From the NCBI GenBank assembly GCA_019722365.1, contig JADFUC010000848.1, forward strand, positions 62,001 through 126,000: a stretch of DNA of 64,000 nucleotides, read 5' to 3'. Position 1 is the stretch's first letter; each line of letters opens with the position of its first letter. Positions 58,290 through 64,000 of the stretch are shown in pieces. The notes beneath the pieces were generated by a model. The model searched no databases. It was not told the DNA's origin and worked only from the letters and a program-made list of their open reading frames with translations. The position numbers and the translations under genes were made by a program. This DNA is from Lithospermum erythrorhizon. Lineage: Eukaryota > Streptophyta > Magnoliopsida > Boraginales > Boraginaceae.

Positions 58290-58959
58290 CAGCGTCTGCG
58301 TGAATCCAAATTTGTATTCAAACAAAATCCAGTAAAACAATATCCCCACTTGGGATACAAATTTGAAAAGATTTTGACTCGTGTCGGTGATAGCAACGGC
58401 TTGATGCGATTACTTAGCATGGGATAGGTAGGTGTGATGGCTTTGGAACCTTCCACTTTGTGTACATATGTTTACATTCACCAGAGACATAGTGACATGA
58501 TGTGCTTCGTATCTCTTTTGGTAGCAAATGATGACATCTTCACCGCAGTCGTCGACGTATCAGTTCTACATTGTGTGTCGGTTAGGCCATGTGGATACAA
58601 TGCAGTTGTGGAGTTGTCGTCCAATGCGCCACTCGGCGTTTCTCTTACAAGCGACCCACCACTTTAGCTCGCGTAGGTGACTTTTCATATTCTTTTCATT
58701 GACCATGTTATTCCTTCCGTATGTCATAGAGTCATTAAAAAGCGTAAGCAACACTTTATTAGGTATCATTTTGTTTCTAAATGCAGGAATAGGTGATGAG
58801 GAAAATCCCAGTGATCTACTAATACAATATGAGCGATTGTCCTTGGAACTGAATCTTAGGATCTCCGGTCAGCCAGTGGGGTTGTCACTCATTCATATTT
58901 TTTTCGAGGTTTTGATCAATTCCATTGATGAATTTCTCGACTATCTCTTTAGCAACGGC

Positions 58960-59640
58960 AGTGTGGATCGTATATTTATCCTTTGATGCTACATGATCGG
59001 CGGTGATAACTCGAGTTGAGTAATTGTCTAATGGTGATATGTCTTCGGCTTAGAATGTGTCTCGACTTACCATTATATAAGTGGTTGCGTGCCATCCCCG
59101 ATTGCGGACTCATTGTCATGATATATGCAAATTGGGCGGCTTTTCAGCTCGGTATATCTCAATTGCCTTAACCGTTGAAACCTTTCCCCAGGCTCTTGTC
59201 TAAAGGCGATAAGCTTCGAGACTCCATCGTGAATCTCGCAATTAATGTACATTTTGAGGACTTCATGACCGCAGTACACACGCTAAAGTGAGCAACGTAT
59301 CATTGTGTATTGAATCGCGGTGTCGAATCGATTTGCGTCCGTGTACCCACCAGTACGGCCCGGATAACGCCTATAGTGCAACCCGTAATTCGAGTATGTC
59401 GAGTAAGTACTGAATCATAGCTTTCAATGATCGCTACTCGGATTGCTCATATATCTACTCAATTTAACTACTTGAATAAGCTATATCGATCTGTCTGACT
59501 CGCCGAGAACATGAGACTCCCAATAACGAGAATACTCAAGTTGAGACCTATTTTCCTTTATTCTTCGTGAGTATCGATGTTCATCCTTGAGTTGGACATT
59601 CTCCCAAACCCGGCAAAATTTCCCAAGAATTTTATCGACA
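58960..59640 (-). pseudogene. Copia RNase H remnant
   Basis: Minus-strand frame 59073-59279 contains ICIYHDNESAIG, matching the I-x-C-D-N-x-A-I RNase H block. Further on, near 58.92-59.0 kb, DNYSTRVITADHVASKDKYT and IVEKFINGIDQNL match the ITIDYVKSKDNxADPLTK...GMGL tail. Several frameshifts separate the pieces. Confidence 0.75.
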
Positions 59641-59649
59641 TAACTAGTG

Positions 59650-60330
59650 TGATTGGATTAGCAATTTAGACAGTTAGGGTCTTCATGTCTGGACTCCCAA
59701 AGTGGGATCTGAGCTTGTCCCGTGTCATGTGTCGAACTTTGAGTTCAACATATCTTTGGTGGATTGAATCATCTTTTGATTGCAAAGCAATAGCATGTCA
59801 TCCACATACAAGCGAGAGAATTACATATCCTGCAAACATTAGGATTTTACATAAGCAACATCCCTTGGCTTCATTGATTTTAAATTCACTCGAAAGTACT
59901 GCCTTGTCAAACTTCTCATGCCACTGTTTAGGCGATTTATTTAACCCATATAGGGATTTGACAAAATTAAAACATACTTTCTCTTCTTTACACAGGAACT
60001 ATAAAACCTGGGTTGTTCCATGTAAATTCTTCATCATTCTCCAGTTTAAGAAACATTTTACACGTTTAATACATCTAAGTGCCTTGATGAGGCAATTGCT
60101 AGAGATAATCTAATGGATGTTATCCTTGTCACGGAGAATAAGTATCAAAAATAGTCTAGTTCTTCTTTTGTCTGTTCCACAAATGACTAGTCTACTTTTC
60201 TCTTTATGTCGTCCCATTCATTTCATTTTCTCTTAAAAATCCATTTGGATTTTAAAGCCTTACATCTGTGGAAGATCACCAATTCCCAAGGTGTGATTAC
60301 ATGGTGATCAACTGCTTCAAATAAAACTTC
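59650..60330 (-). pseudogene. Copia reverse transcriptase (RVT_2) remnant
   Basis: Pieces in order on the minus strand: WELV...CKALKSKWIFKRK (about 60.2-60.3 kb), IYMEQP (about 60.0 kb), VKSLYGLNKSPKQWHEKFD (about 59.91-59.96 kb), YVDDMLLL (59791-59808 and beyond) and STKDMLNSKFD (about 59.73 kb). The catalytic YVDD motif is intact. At least three frame changes and several stops interrupt the domain. Confidence 0.85.
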
Positions 60331-61059
60331 CTTCAAGCGGACCATCGGTTGAGCCCGGCGGCCCTCTTGTTAGTGAGTTAATACCAGCATATGAATTCTG
60401 TCGAACAAAACTACCGTGCGTGCCGCACCTAACTGCGTCGGGGTTCTTCTTCCTCAACTTCCTTACTTTGACTATCCATTGTCTCGGTATAGACACTACC
60501 CTTTCGGTTCATATGTCCTTTTAGATAATAGGAAAGCACGCCCGCTCAAATTTGCTCGAGGCGTATTCGGAAATGACGTTCGAACTCTAATATTGTATTC
60601 TTGTTCATAAACCAAGTACTCTTATGAACAAGAAACCGATATCATTACTATTTTGAGCATATCAATAAAATTGCATCAACAGATCTTGGGACCCAGTAGT
60701 CGCATGTTTAGGAGGAGTACTTGTGTGCCCGCTGGCTTGTACATATTTCGAAGATGTTTGTAGGTTAGTCTTCTGCCTTTCAGACAATTAAATGGGGTTT
60801 ATCCTCATTTTTTTAGAATTTTGTTCAAGAGGTAGTTAAATAATGTCCTTCCCCACATTCCTTGAGTAGCTGAACTTATCAACAAGGCATTACATTAAAT
60901 CTCTTTCGATGATCGGTTTTTCTTCGTGATCCGTTCGATTGAGGAAGAATATGGAGGTCAATAAGCCTACTTGAACAATACCTTCGAACAAAATTGACCA
61001 AATGGTGAGTTATACTCACCACCTCTATATCACCGTACTACTTTTATCTTTTTCTCCAG

Positions 61060-61270
61060 AAGTTGATTTTCGAACTTCTTAACACAAATTGCAAAGTGTC
61101 GATTACTGCATTTTACTTTTCATCAGTATACATAGCAAACTTTGTACTATCATCTACAAAGGTGATAAAGTACTGTTCCACCTTTGGATTGAAGCTGGGC
61201 TCTATCACAGAGGCGATCACTTGTGAACAAGATCGAAGAGGCTTATTATTTCTAACCCTGATTTGGAAAT
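61060..61270 (-). pseudogene. Copia integrase core remnant
   Basis: A minus-strand frame with NNKPLRSCSQVIASVIEPSF and YFITFVDDSTKFAMY. The latter matches the R-Y-F-I-T-F-I-D-D-x-S-R-Y integrase core with its first catalytic aspartates. Only this part is clearly readable. Confidence 0.75.
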
Positions 61271-61539
61271 GTTGCTCTAAATCGATTTTCTATTTTGACA
61301 TACGTTCGCGCAATTCTTATCAATTCATTAGGTATGTGATTCAGCAGTCATTCTTAGCAAAAAGAATTAGGTTCACATGTCTAACCTACTATGCCATGAT
61401 TAGAGTACTCACAAGCACAAACAGCTAGTATTTTATTCTCTTTGTTTGCTTAACCGTTATTCGTTTGAAAAGACCATTTAGCAGCTAGCCTTGCAACAAG
61501 CATTGCCCAACTTGGAAAGTACAACTTTGCTCGAGACTC

Positions 61540-61703
61540 AATTACACGTTTAAACCCATGTTGCTAAGTAAAGAACCCGGACACAAGGTTCTTCCTAAGT
61601 TACAGGACACTCTGAACATTCTTAATCTGCCTTTCCTTCCCGAAGTAAATTCTCGCGCCACAGTTCCTTCTCCCTTGATGTTGGAGGTTGCGTTATTCGC
61701 CAT
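61540..61703 (-). pseudogene. Copia protease / GAG_pre-integrase remnant
   Basis: The minus strand reads MANNATSNIKGEGTVAREF then LGRTLCPGSLLSNMGLN. This matches the G-N-S-A-T-S-x-I-K-G-x-G and L-R-K-N-L-V-S-G-S-L-L-x-K-x-G segments that follow the Copia protease active site. Confidence 0.75.
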
Positions 61704-61839
61704 CTACATCTTATACCATTCGCAGCTAGCTTAAAAAGTAGCAAATTGATCTTTGACCGAGACAAAGCGTGCCTAGTAGCACCGGTATCGATCCGCGCTC
61801 TTTGTGGGTTCGTGCCCTATGAAAGTTCGCCTCGAGAAA

Positions 61840-62930
61840 TCACGGCCGACAAGTTGATCTCGTCGGATTCTTTGACCACGTTACGCCACTTTTTCTCCCA
61901 TTGTTGATCATGTTGGCAGGTTGCCCACTCGGAGAAGGACTTGGAAACAGACCCACGTTTGTTACAGGACAACACCCGTCAAAAGCCTTGAAGGAATTCC
62001 CTTGAGAAGCAGACAGCTTTCTTGAAACTATTTCACTTAGGTGCAAAATCATTAACTGTAGCACCACTTGAAAGACCTCGAAGAAGACCCAAATTCCTGA
62101 CATTCTGTAGACTCCCCAGCGGAGGTTAGGATAAATAGTCACAATCCCGGCCTTCCTATTGCCTCTTCTATTCTCCATAGAAACAGATAATTGCAACATG
62201 TTCATATCCTTTCGGCTTGTGCTTGAATAGTTAGCAGAAATACATCGAGATGGTGGCAATTTCTCGATTACATAATGACATGAACATTTCGTTCAAGACC
62301 ATTCCCTGACTTGAAGCTAAGTGGAAGGAGCAACCTCAAGTTCTCAGCGATCGTCCACGATTTTTCATCCACCATTTTATAGTCAATCTTTCCGATAAAT
62401 TTTTGGAACCCGCATCTTGAGTCTTATACTTGAACTTCGAAGTCGTCCCATTTCTTGTTTTTGTAGTAGCGTATGTTTTATATCGGCTATACAACTCATC
62501 GACAAATAAGTCAACAAATAATTGCGACTCAAATAATCGGAGTGTCTCAGTCGACCTTGACCAAACTTCCTTGTCATCTTGAACCGTAGAGGTTTCCTCG
62601 ACCAAGAACGTTCTGAGTTGAGGTGAGATAGAGCATCCTTGTTCTGCTCCACCTTTGAAGTCGACCCGGAGAAACACGGGGAGGGCTTTGGTTGGTCATT
62701 TTTAAATCATCGGAACAATTGGAGGTTGAGGAGGTAAAGTGACGGAGTTGTTCTGCCCAGTGGAGGAGTCTGTCGAGTCGGCTGGCGCCCGAGGGCAACC
62801 GTCACGGAGCAGCCCGACGCTTGAACATAGGAGAAGTGTAACCCGGGGGCCGAGCGGAACATTCGACAATCAACACCATCCGGCTGCAGCCACAACGGAA
62901 CAATATTACCATCGCTCGCATTCACCGTGA
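61840..62930 (-). pseudogene. Copia gag remnant
   Basis: Overlapping broken minus-strand frames. 62707-62925 opens MNASDGNIVPLWLQPDGVD, 62336-62677 carries the middle, and 61840-62259 contains the gag C-terminal side. Resemblance to Copia gag (K-F-L-V-G-x-F-L-x-Y-K-M-V-D) is only partial near 62.35-62.42 kb. The assignment is mainly by position upstream of the protease. Confidence 0.55.
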
Positions 62931-62998
62931 AGTATCAGCATTGGATTTCAGCGTTGCAAAAGTGTTGTGTGTAGGTCGGTCGAATACATTTTAAAAAC

Positions 62999-63857
62999 TG
63001 TAAGGGAGGTAATTGGAAATCTGAAGCTATCACAACAAGACTTTGCAAAGAAATAATACAATATGCATACGAAATTACAATGAAAAGATTACAACTTCTA
63101 GCAGCAAAGTTACAACGAAATGATTACAACAAAGCGAAACGGATGGTCGCGTCCGTGACTTTCCTTAAAAGCAGATTCGACCTCTTCCCAAGCGGTGCTT
63201 AGGGGCGGCAGTGGCGATGCGTTTCGAGGATGAAATGACCCAGCGATGGACTTACCCAGCACAAGTGAATCCGATCGACCGAACGGCACTGCGAGTTTGA
63301 TGTATCACCTTGAGGAAAAACAAGCCCGAAATGTGAGAGAATGGGTGCTCTCGGTTTTTCTTTTCTGTAGTGTGTGTTTCTTGTGATTCATATGGAGTTT
63401 TTGGATGATTAAGTAGGCAACCTATTTGAATGGCACTTAACACGATTAGTTATGCTTGACTAAATGGCACTTACTTAGCGATTGATTATAAGTGCATAGC
63501 AACTCTTTTGAATTTTGAATGCAAAATCGAGCTTGACCGGGAGCCAGATGGTGTCCCCGTTCAGGCTGCATTCATGTCCATGAGGTCATAGCATACATAC
63601 CCCGGCTTCACAATTTCCGAGCTCATTTCCCGGTTGCCCCCCCCTCAGCGGAGGCGCAGCGTAGACCTTTTCGCGTAAGTAGTGTCCGATTTACTAAATC
63701 GCTAAAGGCCTGTAGCATTAAGTGAACTTCTGATATCTACACTCGATGTAGGATGCGCTTGATTTTCAAACTTCATGGTTTGATCCCGTGCTGCACAGCT
63801 GGGTGGCACACAAATGAGATGCAAATTTTTGGATTCCTGACGCTCTAATATCCAACA
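62999..63857 (-). repeat. 5' LTR of the Copia element (right in the window)
   Basis: 859 bp, starts TGTAAGGGAGG (+ strand) and ends CCAACA at 63857, directly before ATTTT. On the element strand it opens TGTTGGATATTAGAGCG. It is the better preserved LTR copy. Confidence 0.88.
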
Positions 63858-63862
63858 ATTTT

Positions 63863-64000
63863 AAGTGTTTTAATTATTTGGTAACTCTATTATTGTATGA
63901 TTAGTATAGAATTTTCATAAACAATAGATGTTTATAATTATCTTCATTTGGTAGGGGCAATTTAGTCATAGCAAAAAAGGAAGAAACACTATTACTTAGC
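63863..64000. other. Sequence beyond the Copia element
   Basis: AT-rich unique-looking DNA after the target duplication; nothing recognisable in 138 bp. Confidence 0.4.

Larger units (their letters stand above)
57492..63857 (-). mobile_element. Nearly complete Ty1/Copia retrotransposon with target duplication
   Basis: Direct repeats 57492-58289 and 62999-63857 (TG...CA) are flanked by identical ATTTT at 57487-57491 and 63858-63862. Between them the minus strand carries, from high to low coordinate, gag, protease, integrase, RT and RNase H, the Copia order. Several blocks are well preserved, including the YVDD motif, but every domain has frameshifts or stops. Neither a tRNA-Met primer site beside 62999 nor a clean polypurine tract is obvious. 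RT wording (IYMEQP, KSLYGL, WHEKFD, STKDMLNSKFD) suggests the Tork-like group. Confidence 0.9.

Noticed and set aside
1..64000. CRISPR arrays, bacterial operons or organelle inserts
   Set aside because: No regularly spaced short repeats, no ribosome-binding-site-led gene strings, and no plastid or mitochondrial gene sequence that I recognise.

Overview
The window is nuclear DNA of a flowering plant, most likely a eudicot. It holds one large split gene with GT-AG introns in AT-rich surroundings, embedded in decayed plant-type transposable elements. I cannot name the species from the sequence.

The only host gene I can support is on the + strand at about 2386-30970. It encodes a Furry/MOR2-PAG1 (Tao3)-family scaffold, the plant orthologue of Arabidopsis AT5G15680. 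I placed 18 coding segments, giving about 2,119 codons, close to the plant family length. Every junction keeps phase and nearly the whole protein is readable. One break lies near 29.5 kb, where a net loss of about 8 nt relative to plant relatives puts a stop in the ancestral exon. A 67-nt GT-AG segment (29476-29542) covers the break, and removing it would restore the frame. This is either a disabled gene (or sequencing error) or a young intron made from exon sequence.

Layout: 1-862 is the 3' end of a Copia element. 863-2385 is the upstream flank of the gene. Intron 1 (3.4 kb) ends with a Helitron-like 3' terminus. Intron 2 (10 kb) contains a decayed minus-strand Ty3/Gypsy element, itself interrupted by a Cassandra-type TRIM carrying two 5S rRNA-like segments. 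Intron 5 (6 kb) carries an L1-type LINE remnant and a decayed hAT/DUF4371 (zf-TTF) transposase, both on the minus strand. Intron 6 contains a hAT-type MITE. Exons 8-18 are compact.

30971-43000 is AT-rich and has no recognisable gene. It holds a second MITE-like copy, a three-unit ~276-bp tandem array split by a SINE with a perfect 14-bp target duplication, a Copia RNase H relic, a nested inverted-repeat (foldback) structure and an LTR-related fragment. 43001-56741 is a large Gypsy-type element with LTRs of about 1.4 and 1.8 kb and a badly decayed interior. 57492-63857 is an almost complete minus-strand Copia element bounded by a perfect 5-bp target duplication; its gag, protease, integrase, RT and RNase H are all recognisable but broken.

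Functionally the region is one cell-morphogenesis scaffold gene that keeps splice-compatible exons despite some 16 kb of nested, silenced transposons in two introns.
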